Assembly: GCA_902619265.1 (NCBI GenBank)
Contig: CACNDL010000001.1
Coordinates: 224,157 to 288,156, forward strand
Direction: 5' to 3'
DNA from: an uncultured SAR86 cluster bacterium
GTDB lineage: Bacteria > Pseudomonadota > Gammaproteobacteria > Magnimaribacterales > TMED112
DNA length: 64,000 bases
The notes below the pieces were generated by a model, which searched no databases, was not told the DNA's origin, and saw only the letters and a list, made by a program, of their open reading frames with translations. How positions within the stretch are numbered: the first letter of the stretch is position 1; each line of letters opens with the position of its first letter. The position numbers and the translations under genes were made by a program. This document shows positions 36,426 through 45,666 of this stretch, piece after piece.

Positions 36426-37625
36426 ATGGATCCAAAAAACCAAATTGAGATTATAAAACAAGGAGTCGATGAGATCATCGGTGAAAATGATTTAATCGAG
36501 AAACTTAAACAAGGTAAAAAACTTACAGTAAAAGTTGGTTTTGACCCAACTGCTCCAGATTTACATCTAGGACATACAGTAATACTCAGAAAAATGAGGC
36601 AATTTCAAGATTTAGGCCATAAAGTTATTTTTCTAATTGGGGATTTCACCGGCAAAATAGGCGATCCCAGTGGAAAAAATAAAACTAGACCTCCACTAAC
36701 TGATAAAGAAATAAAAGAAAACGCTAATACCTATGCTGAGCAAGTGTTTAATGTCCTTGATAAAGATAAAACTGTGGTAGATTTTAATTCTAGGTGGGGC
36801 GATCAGATGACAGCAGCAGATATGATAAAGCTGTCAGCTCAATCGACAGTTGCCAGAATGATTGAGAGGGACGATTTTTCAAAAAGATATAAAAACAATC
36901 AGCCGATTTCTATTCATGAATTTTTATATCCATTAATGCAAGGCCAAGATTCAGTTGAGCTTGAGGCAGATGTAGAATTAGGGGGAACTGACCAAAAGTT
37001 TAATCTTCTAGTTGGTAGGGATCTGCAAAAAAATCAAGGTATGTCTCCTCAAACTATTATTACTTTGCCATTGCTTGAAGGGCTTGATGGCATAAAAAAA
37101 ATGTCAAAGTCTGAAAACAACTATATTGGAATTACCGAAGATGCTGATCAAATTTTTGGTAAAACTATGTCAATTCCAGATGAGATAATGTTTAAATGGT
37201 TTGATCTATTGAGTCTTCAATCCTCAGATGAAATAGAGAAAATAAAAAAATCAGTTGATGAGGGCGGCAATCCTAGAGATGCAAAAATTATTTTAGCTCT
37301 CGAATTAACCAAGAGGTTCACCTCTGAAAAAGAGGCAGAAACTGCTAAAGAAAATTTTTTCAAAAAATTTGCAAAGAATGAATTGCCCAGTGATATTGAG
37401 GAAAAAACAGTAAAGCATAAAGGAGATTATCCTTTACCTAATCTTCTTAAAGATATTGATTTTGCCTCAAGCACATCTGAAGCTTTACGTCTTATAACCC
37501 AAGGCGCAGTAAAAGTTGACCAAATCAAAGTAGATTCAAAAGATTTTCATATCGAACCTAACACAAAAAAACTTATCCAAGTTGGCAAGAAAAAAATAAT
37601 TTATATCACTATTCAAGGGAGTTAA
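36426..37625 (+). CDS. tyrS: tyrosyl-tRNA synthetase
   Basis: TyrS charges tRNA-Tyr. The 399-residue chain has the class I motif reading [10 protein letters not shown] (near residue 46), the tyrosine-binding region [31 protein letters not shown] (near 189) and [10 protein letters not shown] (near 225). A C-terminal S4-like RNA-binding domain ends with LIQVGKKK. It is 2 bp before a reductase gene and shares a divergent start region with the M23 gene, as in many gammaproteobacteria. Confidence 0.97.
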   Translation: MDPKNQIEIIKQGVDEIIGENDLIEKLKQGKKLTVKVGFDPTAPDLHLGHTVILRKMRQFQDLGHKVIFLIGDFTGKIGDPSGKNKTRPPLTDKEIKENANTYAEQVFNVLDKDKTVVDFNSRWGDQMTAADMIKLSAQSTVARMIERDDFSKRYKNNQPISIHEFLYPLMQGQDSVELEADVELGGTDQKFNLLVGRDLQKNQGMSPQTIITLPLLEGLDGIKKMSKSENNYIGITEDADQIFGKTMSIPDEIMFKWFDLLSLQSSDEIEKIKKSVDEGGNPRDAKIILALELTKRFTSEKEAETAKENFFKKFAKNELPSDIEEKTVKHKGDYPLPNLLKDIDFASSTSEALRLITQGAVKVDQIKVDSKDFHIEPNTKKLIQVGKKKIIYITIQGS

Positions 37626-37627
37626 AC

Positions 37628-38782
37628 ATGAGTGAAAAAGAATATGACTTATTAGTCTTTGGCGCGACCAGTTTTACTGGAAAATTAGTAGTGGAATATT
37701 TAAATGAAAATTATTCTGATCTGAAATGGGCTGTAGCAGCTAGAAATCAGGAAAAAATTGACGCAGTTACAGCTGAACTTTCATGTGATGTACCAGCCAT
37801 ATTGCTTGATTCAACTAAGATGGAAGATATTGAAAAAGCTTTAAGCCTGACAAATTTAATTTTAACTACAGTTGGCCCTTATCAAATTTACGGAAACGAT
37901 ATTCTGATGATGTGTGCTAAATATGGTGTAGATTACGTGGATTTATGTGGTGAGCCTGGCTGGATGTTTGAAATGCAAAAACATTTAGCTACTGCCAAAG
38001 AGTCAGGTGCTAGGATAGTACATAGTTGCGGATTTGATTCTATTCCGTCTGATCTAGGTGTTATGTTGCTCCAAAAAATTGCAAAAGAAAGGTTTGGAAA
38101 ACCAGTCGAGCAAGTTAAATGCAGAGTTAGATCCATGAAAGGTGAATTTTCTGGTGGTACTGCTGCATCGCTTAGAGCAACATTAGGAAAACTAAAAACC
38201 AATCCGGACTTTTTTAACGTATTGATTGATCCATTTTGTTTATGCGAGGGTTTTAAAGGGCCTGAGCAAGTCAGAGATAATAAACCTTACCACGATGAAA
38301 TTACTAACGAATGGGTTGCTCCATTTTTTATGGCTGCCATCAATACGAAAAACGTCCACAGATCGAATACGATGATGGGACATCCTTATGGCGAAAATTT
38401 TCTTTATGATGAGATGTTTTCTTGTGGGCCTGGAGAAGCAGGTAAAAAAAAAGCAGAGTTAATTTCAGCTTATAACCCACTACTTGGCGATAACGTTCCT
38501 AAACCTGGCGAAGGCCCTTCAAAAGAATCCAGAGATTCTGGGAGCTACGACATATTATTTACTGGAGTAGACGATGGAGAGATAAAAATTAATGTCTCTG
38601 TAAAAGGTGAAGGGGATCCTGGTTATTCCTCTACTTCGAAAATGATTGCTGAAAGTGCTTTGTGTTTGTTATTTGATTGCCCTGAATTAGCTGGTGGCAT
38701 TTACACTACTGCGCCAGCCATGGGTCAAAAATTACTTGATCGGCTTGAAGAAAAACATGTTATGTTTTTTGCTGAAGAATAA
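37628..38782 (+). CDS. saccharopine dehydrogenase-like / trans-acting enoyl reductase-like protein
   Basis: The 384-residue protein has an N-terminal Rossmann motif, VFGATSFTGKLVVEYL (near residue 10), then AARNQEKIDAV and VGPYQIYGNDILMMCAKYGVDYVDLCGE. This order is typical of the saccharopine-dehydrogenase-like family, which includes mycobacterial trans-acting enoyl reductases for lipid synthesis. HSCGFDSIPSDLGVMLL (near 134) is also family-typical. The substrate is unknown; a lipid or polyketide-like intermediate is a family-based guess. It sits 2 bp after tyrS and ends 114 bp before the large lipoprotein gene. Confidence 0.85.
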   Translation: MSEKEYDLLVFGATSFTGKLVVEYLNENYSDLKWAVAARNQEKIDAVTAELSCDVPAILLDSTKMEDIEKALSLTNLILTTVGPYQIYGNDILMMCAKYGVDYVDLCGEPGWMFEMQKHLATAKESGARIVHSCGFDSIPSDLGVMLLQKIAKERFGKPVEQVKCRVRSMKGEFSGGTAASLRATLGKLKTNPDFFNVLIDPFCLCEGFKGPEQVRDNKPYHDEITNEWVAPFFMAAINTKNVHRSNTMMGHPYGENFLYDEMFSCGPGEAGKKKAELISAYNPLLGDNVPKPGEGPSKESRDSGSYDILFTGVDDGEIKINVSVKGEGDPGYSSTSKMIAESALCLLFDCPELAGGIYTTAPAMGQKLLDRLEEKHVMFFAEE

Positions 38783-38785
38783 GAA

Positions 38786-38857
38786 CTGTTACAAAATAGA
38801 AACAAAAAATTTTTAATACTGTTTCAATACTTCAAATTTCTGTAACAAATAATTCAT
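38786..38857 (+). promoter_or_regulatory. Pho-box-like half-sites upstream of the lipoprotein gene
   Basis: Three CTGTNNC half-sites occur in this gap: CTGTTAC at 38786, CTGTTTC at 38819 and CTGTAAC at 38840. The first two are 33 bp apart, three helical steps of 11 bp. The last is followed after a 4-bp AAAT spacer by AATTCAT, giving 13 of 18 matches to the Pho box (two CTGTCAT repeats with an AWAW spacer). PhoB control is an inference from this match and from the neighbouring genes. Confidence 0.4.
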
Positions 38858-38896
38858 AACATTAAATTTCGAACAATTTCGTTTGAGAGGAATTTT

Positions 38897-41863
38897 ATGA
38901 AAAATTTTTTTAATCCTATTTCGATTGTAATAGCGACTTTATTTGTTGCAGCTTGTGGTGGTGGTTCAAGTGAGCCAGCTCCTACTCCTGCTCCAACGCC
39001 GGCTCCAACGCCAGCGCCAACGCCGGCTCCAACGCCAGCGCCAACCCCGGCTCCAACGCCAGAACCAACACCAGAACCAACACCTGCACCTTCTGCATGT
39101 GCTGCTGGTGAAGATTCAGGTATTGTTGCTACTGACTTTGATGGTCAAAGTAAATCTGTGTGTATTCTTACTTTCCCATCATCAGCCCCAATAGCATCTG
39201 ATGTAACAATAAGCTCTGATGCAATTTATGCTTTAAATGGAGCAGTATTTGTTGGTGCAGGGATTAACGCCGATGGCTCAAGTGCCGGAGATAACGGATC
39301 ATTGACAATTGAAGCAGGTACAACAATAGTTGGTACCGCAGGTGCCGGATTTGAAGGCGCAACAAGCTTTGTTGCATCTCTCGGCGATTCAGTCTCTGAT
39401 TCTGATGTGGATTACTTGGTTGTTAGTCCAAATTCTCAGTTGAATGTGAATGGTACTGCCTCAGCTCCTGTCATCATGACCGGTGCAAGTGATTTAACAG
39501 GTGAAGTAACAGATGGTGCTGAAGCACAATGGGGTGGTTTAGTTATATCTGGTCTCGCAGCTCAAAATAATTGTAATGAAGCAGACCTTGGAACAGCTGC
39601 ATGTACTGCAGAAGGCGAGGGGGCCTCAGGGTACTACGGCGGCACAAACGATGAAGATAATTCTGGTTCAATCAATTACATGCAAGTTAAATATGCAGGC
39701 TATAGGTTCTCTAATGACGATGAATTGAACGGCGTTGCTTTTCAAGCAGTTGGTTCAGGAACATCTGTTAACTACATTCAAGTACATAATGGTTCAGACG
39801 ATGGCATTGAATTTTTCGGTGGCACCGTAGGTATGAAGCATTTTGTTGTCACCGGTGCTTCAGATGACTCTGTTGACTGGACAGACGGATGGAGAGGGTT
39901 TGCACAATACGGTGTGGTTATACAAACACTTTTCCCTGTAACAGATGCAGCAAGGTCTAAAGATAATGTTATCGAAGCTGATAACTATGGCAGTGATATG
40001 GACAGATCGCCAAGATCATTCCCAGCTATGGCAAATATTACTTTTGTCCAAGATTATGGTGGCGATACCCTACAACTTAGAGAGGGAACTGGTGTAAAAC
40101 TTTTGAATTCAATAGTATCAGGAAATGCAGAAGATAGTTCAGGTTGTGTTGATGTCGATGATGATGAAACATATCGCTTTATGGCTCAAGAAAACGGTTT
40201 AAGCTTTGCTGGAACTCTTTTTGACTCCATTAAGTGTGGCGCAATTGGCCAAGGGGGCTTAGTGCAAGACGAAGAAGTTGGCGAAGCAGAGTTTCCAAAT
40301 GCTTTTAGTGTAAGCGACTATATCTTAACAGGAAATAATGGCGCCCATTTTGGTGCTTCTGGCTTACATGGAAGTATGAGAAATGCAGCTTATATTACTC
40401 ACCCACTTGCTTCAGGATATTCATTAGCGACTGCTAGTGCACAAGATGCAAATCTAGAAGATGCCTCTTTTATTGGTGGCGTTGAAAGTGATGCTAACGA
40501 TTGGACCAAAGGCTGGACTTTTGGTCTTCATATGGATTCATTTGAGTGTCCATATGGAACGACACTTGGAAATATGAAAGATGGTGCTGGTCCGGCATGT
40601 GAGCTTGTTTCAGCTCAATCCGAAGACAAGAATATAAGACTTGTCGGTGGTGGCTTACCATACTTGATGGTTAAACAAGTAAAAGTTGGAACTGGGGCTG
40701 CAGATGGGTCTGGTGCTAAGTACATGCAAATTGATCCTGGTGTTACCCTTTACAGTGACAGTTATGCTGGTGAAGGTGCAATAACAGATTTTGATGCAGT
40801 TCTTGTCCCAATTCATTCTAAAATAATGATTAATGGTGCACCTGGTGCTCCCGTCACTATGACTTCAGGTAGAGAAGTTAGAGATACAGCTGCAGATATG
40901 TCAAGTGTGGCATCCGACTGGGGTGGTTTGGTTATTAATGGTCTAGCTAGTCAAACAGCTTGTAATCTTTCAGATGTTGGTACAGCAAATTGTACTGCAG
41001 ATGGTGAAGGAGGTTCAGGCTCTTACGGTGGTATTGACGATGCTGACAATAGTGGAAATATTTTCTACCTTGTATTAAAACATGCTGGAAGACTATTTAA
41101 CTCAGAAGATGAATTGAATGGTATTGCATTCCAAGCTGTGGGTAACCTAACTGAACTAAATTATATTCAGACCTACAATACATCTGATGACGGTGTAGAG
41201 TTCTTTGGAGGTACTGTTAATGCTAAGCACTTACTTGTAATGGGTGCTTCGGATGACTCTATCGATTGGACTGATGGTTGGCGAGGTAATGTACAGCATG
41301 CAATTGTTTGGCAAAATCAAGGTCAAACATTTGATGTTGACAGATCTATCGAAGCTGATAACTACGGTTCAGATATGGATAGAGAGCCAAGATCATTACC
41401 AACATTTGCTAACTTAACAATTGTTAGTAGAGATGGGCAGGCAGTACTACTTAGAGAGGGTACAGGTCTGAATATTTATAACTCAGTGGTTGCTGATGAA
41501 GGAGCAAGCACATGTTGGGATATAGATAATGATGAAACTTATGACTTTAATGGTGACGGTACTGCCGGAGAAGGTCATGACTATGATGGTAACTTGTTTG
41601 CTTGTGCAACGTTAGCACAGGAAGATACTAGTGGCCCTACTGCCGCTCAAATTGAAGCTTTATTATCCTCAAATACTAATACTGCTTCAGCAGGAGGTTC
41701 TTCATTAGCAGGATATGTTAATGGTGCTACGGAGTCAGCTTTAACCCCAGTTACTGTTGCAGGAGACTTCTTCGAGGCAACAGGACATGTCGGAGCTGTT
41801 CCTTCAGCAGATGCCGATTGGACTGATAATTGGGCATTTAAGCCAGCTAGTTCATCAGAATAG
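38897..41863 (+). CDS. large surface lipoprotein with Pro-Thr tether and duplicated beta-helix-like domain
   Basis: The 988-residue protein has a lipoprotein signal with lipobox VAAC (Cys20). A 39-residue Pro/Ala/Thr tether (27-65) follows, then two homologous halves of about 460 residues. Matching landmarks are [10 protein letters not shown] and [10 protein letters not shown] (W212 and W675), [11 protein letters not shown] and [31 protein letters not shown] and [25 protein letters not shown], and DDDETY and DNDETY. The repetitive short strands suggest a right-handed beta-helix. Similar proteins occur beside TonB receptors in several phyla without known function. It sits next to a receptor gene but is separated from it by a terminator; Pho-box-like sites precede both. 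Confidence 0.85.
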   Translation: MKNFFNPISIVIATLFVAACGGGSSEPAPTPAPTPAPTPAPTPAPTPAPTPAPTPEPTPEPTPAPSACAAGEDSGIVATDFDGQSKSVCILTFPSSAPIASDVTISSDAIYALNGAVFVGAGINADGSSAGDNGSLTIEAGTTIVGTAGAGFEGATSFVASLGDSVSDSDVDYLVVSPNSQLNVNGTASAPVIMTGASDLTGEVTDGAEAQWGGLVISGLAAQNNCNEADLGTAACTAEGEGASGYYGGTNDEDNSGSINYMQVKYAGYRFSNDDELNGVAFQAVGSGTSVNYIQVHNGSDDGIEFFGGTVGMKHFVVTGASDDSVDWTDGWRGFAQYGVVIQTLFPVTDAARSKDNVIEADNYGSDMDRSPRSFPAMANITFVQDYGGDTLQLREGTGVKLLNSIVSGNAEDSSGCVDVDDDETYRFMAQENGLSFAGTLFDSIKCGAIGQGGLVQDEEVGEAEFPNAFSVSDYILTGNNGAHFGASGLHGSMRNAAYITHPLASGYSLATASAQDANLEDASFIGGVESDANDWTKGWTFGLHMDSFECPYGTTLGNMKDGAGPACELVSAQSEDKNIRLVGGGLPYLMVKQVKVGTGAADGSGAKYMQIDPGVTLYSDSYAGEGAITDFDAVLVPIHSKIMINGAPGAPVTMTSGREVRDTAADMSSVASDWGGLVINGLASQTACNLSDVGTANCTADGEGGSGSYGGIDDADNSGNIFYLVLKHAGRLFNSEDELNGIAFQAVGNLTELNYIQTYNTSDDGVEFFGGTVNAKHLLVMGASDDSIDWTDGWRGNVQHAIVWQNQGQTFDVDRSIEADNYGSDMDREPRSLPTFANLTIVSRDGQAVLLREGTGLNIYNSVVADEGASTCWDIDNDETYDFNGDGTAGEGHDYDGNLFACATLAQEDTSGPTAAQIEALLSSNTNTASAGGSSLAGYVNGATESALTPVTVAGDFFEATGHVGAVPSADADWTDNWAFKPASSSE
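38975..39091 (+). repeat. 12-bp tandem repeat coding for a PAPT tether
   Basis: Nine to ten copies of a 12-bp unit (consensus gctccaacgccg, with synonymous and Glu-for-Ala variants) code for the Pro-Ala-Pro-Thr tether after the lipidated cysteine. The early copies differ mainly at third positions and the last few carry Pro-Glu. Such arrays can gain or lose whole units without breaking the frame. A shifted frame through the array also stays open but has no family features, so I treat it as a shadow. Confidence 0.93.
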
Positions 41864-41880
41864 TAAAAATATTGATGATT

Positions 41881-41911
41881 AAAGCTACCCTTTCGAGGGT
41901 AGCTTTTTTTT
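41881..41911 (+). terminator. Rho-independent terminator after the lipoprotein gene
   Basis: An 11-bp perfect stem (AAAGCTACCCT at 41881-41891 with AGGGTAGCTTT at 41896-41906) closes a TTCG tetraloop and runs into eight T. It is the clearest terminator in the window, 17 bp after the lipoprotein stop. It means the downstream receptor gene needs its own promoter. Confidence 0.93.
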
Positions 41912-41912
41912 A

Positions 41913-41930
41913 AAGTTACAAATTTGTCAC
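41913..41930 (+). promoter_or_regulatory. Pho-box-like direct repeat upstream of the TonB receptor
   Basis: AAGTTAC, an AAAT spacer and TTGTCAC form two 7-bp repeats at 11-bp spacing. The second repeat matches the Pho box in 6 of 7 positions and the spacer fully, 13 of 18 overall. It lies 57 bp before the receptor ATG and just after the terminator, where a promoter must be. A possible -10 (TATTAA, 41949-41954) follows. Regulation by PhoB is inference. Confidence 0.45.
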
Positions 41931-41987
41931 AAAAAGGAATCATTAAAGTATTAATTTAGAGTTAATTTAAAACTCTTAGGAGTCTAT

Positions 41988-44507
41988 ATGAGAATTTTGT
42001 TCACAATATCATCACTTTTAATATCAATAATTTCCTATGCCCAAGAAACAGATGTGACCAGTGAAAGTATTGAAGAGGTTAGGGTTGTAGAAAGTTTTAT
42101 TCCAGATGAGAAAAGAGATACTAGTGAAATTTCTAATGTTATTGATGCAGAAGACATTAGTGTTGCTGGAGATAGCGACGCTGCTGATGCATTAAAAAGA
42201 ATTACGGGTTTAAGTTTAGTAAAAGGAAAATATGTTTATGTTAGAGGATTAGGCGAGAGATATTCCTCAGCGTTGTTGAATGGTGTTTTATTGCCTAGCC
42301 CCGAACCTTTAAAAAGAGTTGTTCCCTTTGATATTTTTCCAACTTCAATATTGGACTCCGTTTTAGTACAAAAAACATACTCCGCTCAATATCCAGGTGA
42401 ATTTGGTGGCGGAGTGATCGATATGAGAACAAAATTGATACCAGACCAAGAATTTACTGAAATTAGTTTTTCCACTTCTTACGATTCTTTAGCCACGGGC
42501 GAGGAAGTAGATTTGATGCCGCAATACGATAATGATTGGACAGGTTTTGATACGGGTGACAGAGACTTGCCTGCATCACTAGCACCACTTTATGCAAATT
42601 CGGATTTCATTTCCCTAGCGACTTCATCGTATTACGATATTCAATATGCTGCTCAAGGATTTACTGGTACTTGGCAACCACTTAAAACCGAACTATATCC
42701 AGATTTCGGTTTTGATGTCAGTTATGGCAATGCTTATGACTTAAACGAGCTGGGCAGATTGGGTCTATTAATTAGTGCAGGTTACGATTCAAGTAAAGAT
42801 AATCAACCTGATATTCTTCGATCAGAATGGTCAAGTGGGTCAGGAGAAAATTTAGTTAGAAGAAATAACTACGCAGTAAAAAAAGCAAATTATCAAATAG
42901 ATACAAATTTTCTTAGTACTCTTGGGTGGGATATTGATGATTTTAATTATCTACAGTTCACAGGATTAATTGTAAGAAAAACAGATAGTAGGACAACAAT
43001 TAGTGAGGGTAGGAATGTTGAAGCAGATTTTGATGAGCGTAGAACAAAATCTGAATGGGTTGAACGAGAGATTAAAACTGTAACATTGTCAGGTAAACAC
43101 GACTTATTAAACGGGTTATCCATTGATTGGAGATTGAATGGTTCAACTGGTAAAAGAGAATCACCATTTGAAAGAGAACATTTTTATGAATTTAACAATG
43201 GTGCATATGAATTTTCCCGAAGACAAGATAGTAATTACACAAATTTTTCCTGGTTAAATGATGACTCATCCGAGGCGGCAGTAGATTTTTACTATCCTAT
43301 CGAAACTGAGGATTTATTAATAGATTTTAAATTTGGTTTACTTCATTCAGAAAAAAACCGACAAACAGATGTGAAAAGATATGCATTCTTGCCAGATTTT
43401 ACTAATGGGGCTTTATTTGCTGATCAAGAATTTAGAAGACAGCCAATTAACTCAATAATGCATCCACAAAACTTTAGATATGATCGTACTGGTTTGGTGT
43501 TGCAAGAATTATCGCTAAATACCGATGATTACACTGGTGATATGACTATAGATGCCTACTATTTTTCACTGGAAACAGATATTTCAGATCAATTGAGTTT
43601 AAGCATCGGAGCTCGAAATGAAGAATCTTTTATCGAAACAAATACTCAACAATTTTTTGGCAATCAAACAAATATTCAATCTGTTGATGAGTTGGATAAA
43701 TTATTGCCCGCATTAACTTTAACTTATGAGTTGGCAGAAAATATGCAAGTAAGGATTGGTTTTAGTGAAACAGTTTCTAGACCACAATTTAGAGAAATGT
43801 CTCCAGTATTATTTGTTAACTTCGAAACGGATAGGTTTGAAAGAGGATTTGCAGAATTAACTTCAGCGGAAATTGAAAATATTGATTTGCGATACGAGTA
43901 TTACTTTGGCTTCGATGAGTTTTTAACGATCTCCTATTTTGAGAAGAGCTTTATAAACCCAATTGAACAAGTTCTAGAAGCAGCAGCAACGGACTCTTAC
44001 GTAAGTTACAGAAATGCTGCATCTGCAACTCTTGAGGGAGCAGAATTTGAATTTCAAAAACAATTTGGTGAATTAATATCTGGGTATGATTTTTTTGGAA
44101 AAGTGAACTATACCTATACAGATTCAAATGCAGTAACCAATCCTGAATACATAACTTTATCCTCTTATGACGATAGACCTCTTGTTGGGCAGCCTGATGA
44201 TATTTTTAATCTTCAGTTTGGTTTTTATGGAGCTGATGATTCAAGGTTTAGCGTTGTTTACAATGATGTTGGCAATAGAATAAGAGAGCTTGGAGTTGAT
44301 ACTATCCCCAATGTTATGGAAGATTTACCAGCTCAGTTGGACGTAGTTTATAATAGAACTTACGAAGCTTTAGATGGTACGCTTGACATCACTTTAAAGT
44401 TGAGAAATTTATTAGAAGACCCCTATGAAGCTCTACAAGGTAATGAAGTTTTCGAAAGCTATTCCACTGCTTCATCAATCTCTTTAGGTGTAAAATACAG
44501 CTTTTAG
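41988..44507 (+). CDS. TonB-dependent outer-membrane receptor paired with the surface lipoprotein
   Basis: This 839-residue receptor has a signal peptide (about residues 1-18), a TonB-box-like IEEVRVVESF, and a plug domain with the subgroup hallmark KYVYVRGLGERYSSALLNG (near 78) and QYPGEFGGGVIDMRT (near 135-149). A beta-barrel follows, ending with an aromatic residue (GVKYSF). An AGGAG site lies 5 bases before the ATG. Receptors of this subgroup are often encoded beside large beta-helix-like proteins such as the one upstream. Its gene is followed one base later by arsC, pointing to a phosphate- or organophosphate-type ligand; the ligand itself is not readable. Confidence 0.93.
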   Translation: MRILFTISSLLISIISYAQETDVTSESIEEVRVVESFIPDEKRDTSEISNVIDAEDISVAGDSDAADALKRITGLSLVKGKYVYVRGLGERYSSALLNGVLLPSPEPLKRVVPFDIFPTSILDSVLVQKTYSAQYPGEFGGGVIDMRTKLIPDQEFTEISFSTSYDSLATGEEVDLMPQYDNDWTGFDTGDRDLPASLAPLYANSDFISLATSSYYDIQYAAQGFTGTWQPLKTELYPDFGFDVSYGNAYDLNELGRLGLLISAGYDSSKDNQPDILRSEWSSGSGENLVRRNNYAVKKANYQIDTNFLSTLGWDIDDFNYLQFTGLIVRKTDSRTTISEGRNVEADFDERRTKSEWVEREIKTVTLSGKHDLLNGLSIDWRLNGSTGKRESPFEREHFYEFNNGAYEFSRRQDSNYTNFSWLNDDSSEAAVDFYYPIETEDLLIDFKFGLLHSEKNRQTDVKRYAFLPDFTNGALFADQEFRRQPINSIMHPQNFRYDRTGLVLQELSLNTDDYTGDMTIDAYYFSLETDISDQLSLSIGARNEESFIETNTQQFFGNQTNIQSVDELDKLLPALTLTYELAENMQVRIGFSETVSRPQFREMSPVLFVNFETDRFERGFAELTSAEIENIDLRYEYYFGFDEFLTISYFEKSFINPIEQVLEAAATDSYVSYRNAASATLEGAEFEFQKQFGELISGYDFFGKVNYTYTDSNAVTNPEYITLSSYDDRPLVGQPDDIFNLQFGFYGADDSRFSVVYNDVGNRIRELGVDTIPNVMEDLPAQLDVVYNRTYEALDGTLDITLKLRNLLEDPYEALQGNEVFESYSTASSISLGVKYSF

Positions 44508-44508
44508 T

Positions 44509-44895
44509 ATGCTAAATGTATTGTTTGTATGTGTTGAGAATGCATGCAGAAGTCAATTAGCTGAACAAATTAGTAATAGAATTTATGGTGATAAAATTTT
44601 TGCACAATCAGCTGGATCTCAGCCTGCTAAAACTGTTAATCCAAAAGCTATAGATTCTCTCAAAAGGATTGGTATTATATTTGACGAAATTCAACCAAAG
44701 AATGTCACAAATTTTTCTAACGAAAGATTTGATTATGTTGTAACAATGGGTTGTGGCGATGAATGTCCTTTTTTTCCAAATACCAAAACTTTAGATTGGA
44801 AGATACCTGATCCAAAACATATGAACGATGATGATTTTGATAATATTAGAGACTTAATAGAGATGAAAATTAATACTGAACTATTGAATGGGTAA
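44509..44895 (+). CDS. arsC: arsenate reductase, low-molecular-weight phosphatase type
   Basis: This 128-residue enzyme reduces arsenate to arsenite. The phosphatase loop CVENACRS (C-x5-R, residues 8-15) and MGCGDECPFFP (near 82), followed by DWKIPDP, match the thioredoxin-coupled ArsC family rather than plain tyrosine phosphatases. The cysteines of the reaction relay (one in the loop, others in GCGDEC) are present. It starts one base after the receptor stop and overlaps the aquaporin gene by 8 bp, so the three are one operon. No ArsR gene lies nearby. Confidence 0.9.
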   Translation: MLNVLFVCVENACRSQLAEQISNRIYGDKIFAQSAGSQPAKTVNPKAIDSLKRIGIIFDEIQPKNVTNFSNERFDYVVTMGCGDECPFFPNTKTLDWKIPDPKHMNDDDFDNIRDLIEMKINTELLNG

Positions 44896-45532
44896 TTGTA
44901 AGAATAAAATATTTGCTGAATTTACAGGCACAGCTTTATTGGTTTGTGTTGTAGTGGGTTCAGGCATAATGGGGCAAAATTTATCGGATGGAAACGATGG
45001 TATTGCACTTTTAGCAAATTCCTTAGCTACGTTTTGGGGTTTATACTTTTTGATTACAATTTTTGCTCCGTTGAGCGCTCATTTTAATCCTGTTGTGTCC
45101 TTAGTTAGCTACATTAGAGGAGAATTAAAATTTCCAGCTTTTATTAGTTACGCTGCAGTTCAATGTTTGGGAGGATTATTAGGGGCAGTACTTGCTAATT
45201 TAATGTTCAATTTACCATTGATTGAATTATCAACAAAAATAAGAACAGGTTCAAATTTGTGGTTTTCAGAGCTAATCGCTACTGCCGGCCTAATAATGAT
45301 TATCTTAGCTTCAGATGCTAAAAAAGTTCCAATAATGGTAGCTTCTTATATTGGTGCTGCCTATTGGTTTACAGCATCAACTTCTTTTGCTAATCCTGCA
45401 GTAACATTTGGGAGAATTTTTTCAGATACATTTGCCGGCATTAATCTTAATGATGCTCCATTATTTATTATTTTTCAGATTATGGGAGGAATATTAGGTT
45501 ATTTAATTTATAAAGTGATATGGGGTAAGTAG
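44888..45532 (+). CDS. MIP family aquaporin, probable arsenite channel
   Basis: This 214-residue six-helix channel begins FAEFTGTALLVCVV and has both half-helix motifs: HFNPVVSLV, with NPV in place of NPA (near residue 66), and FANPAVTFGR with a normal NPA and the arginine of the selectivity filter (near 168). Aquaporins next to arsC, such as AqpS of Sinorhizobium, let arsenite leave down its gradient. Placement right after arsC supports that here. A water or glycerol channel is the alternative. Confidence 0.88.
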   Translation: MGNCKNKIFAEFTGTALLVCVVVGSGIMGQNLSDGNDGIALLANSLATFWGLYFLITIFAPLSAHFNPVVSLVSYIRGELKFPAFISYAAVQCLGGLLGAVLANLMFNLPLIELSTKIRTGSNLWFSELIATAGLIMIILASDAKKVPIMVASYIGAAYWFTASTSFANPAVTFGRIFSDTFAGINLNDAPLFIIFQIMGGILGYLIYKVIWGK

Positions 45533-45537
45533 ACGTC

Positions 45538-45565
45538 TAGACTTACATGTCAAAAAACCTATAAT
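45538..45565 (+). promoter_or_regulatory. promoter of tRNA-Ile
   Basis: TAGACT (45538-45543), a 16-bp spacer and TATAAT (45560-45565) place a start site near 45572, about 6 bases before the mature tRNA. The -10 is perfect and the -35 matches at four of six positions. Confidence 0.55.
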
Positions 45566-45577
45566 AATTTGTTCTTT

Positions 45578-45654
<77 letters not shown>

Positions 45655-45666
45655 TTTAGGATAAGT

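Noticed and set aside
38975..39091. Short tandem repeats considered as a CRISPR array
   Set aside because: Units are 12 bp with no spacers, lie in frame inside a signal-bearing gene, and code for a PAPT tether.
38943..39194. An open frame rich in Gln, Leu and Arg overlapping the lipoprotein gene start
   Set aside because: It is the shifted reading of the 12-bp PAPT repeat. It stays open because the repeat length is a multiple of three, and it has no family features.
45538..45560. TGTCA near the tRNA-Ile promoter as another Pho box
   Set aside because: Only one half-site is present and it overlaps the spacer of a good tRNA promoter.
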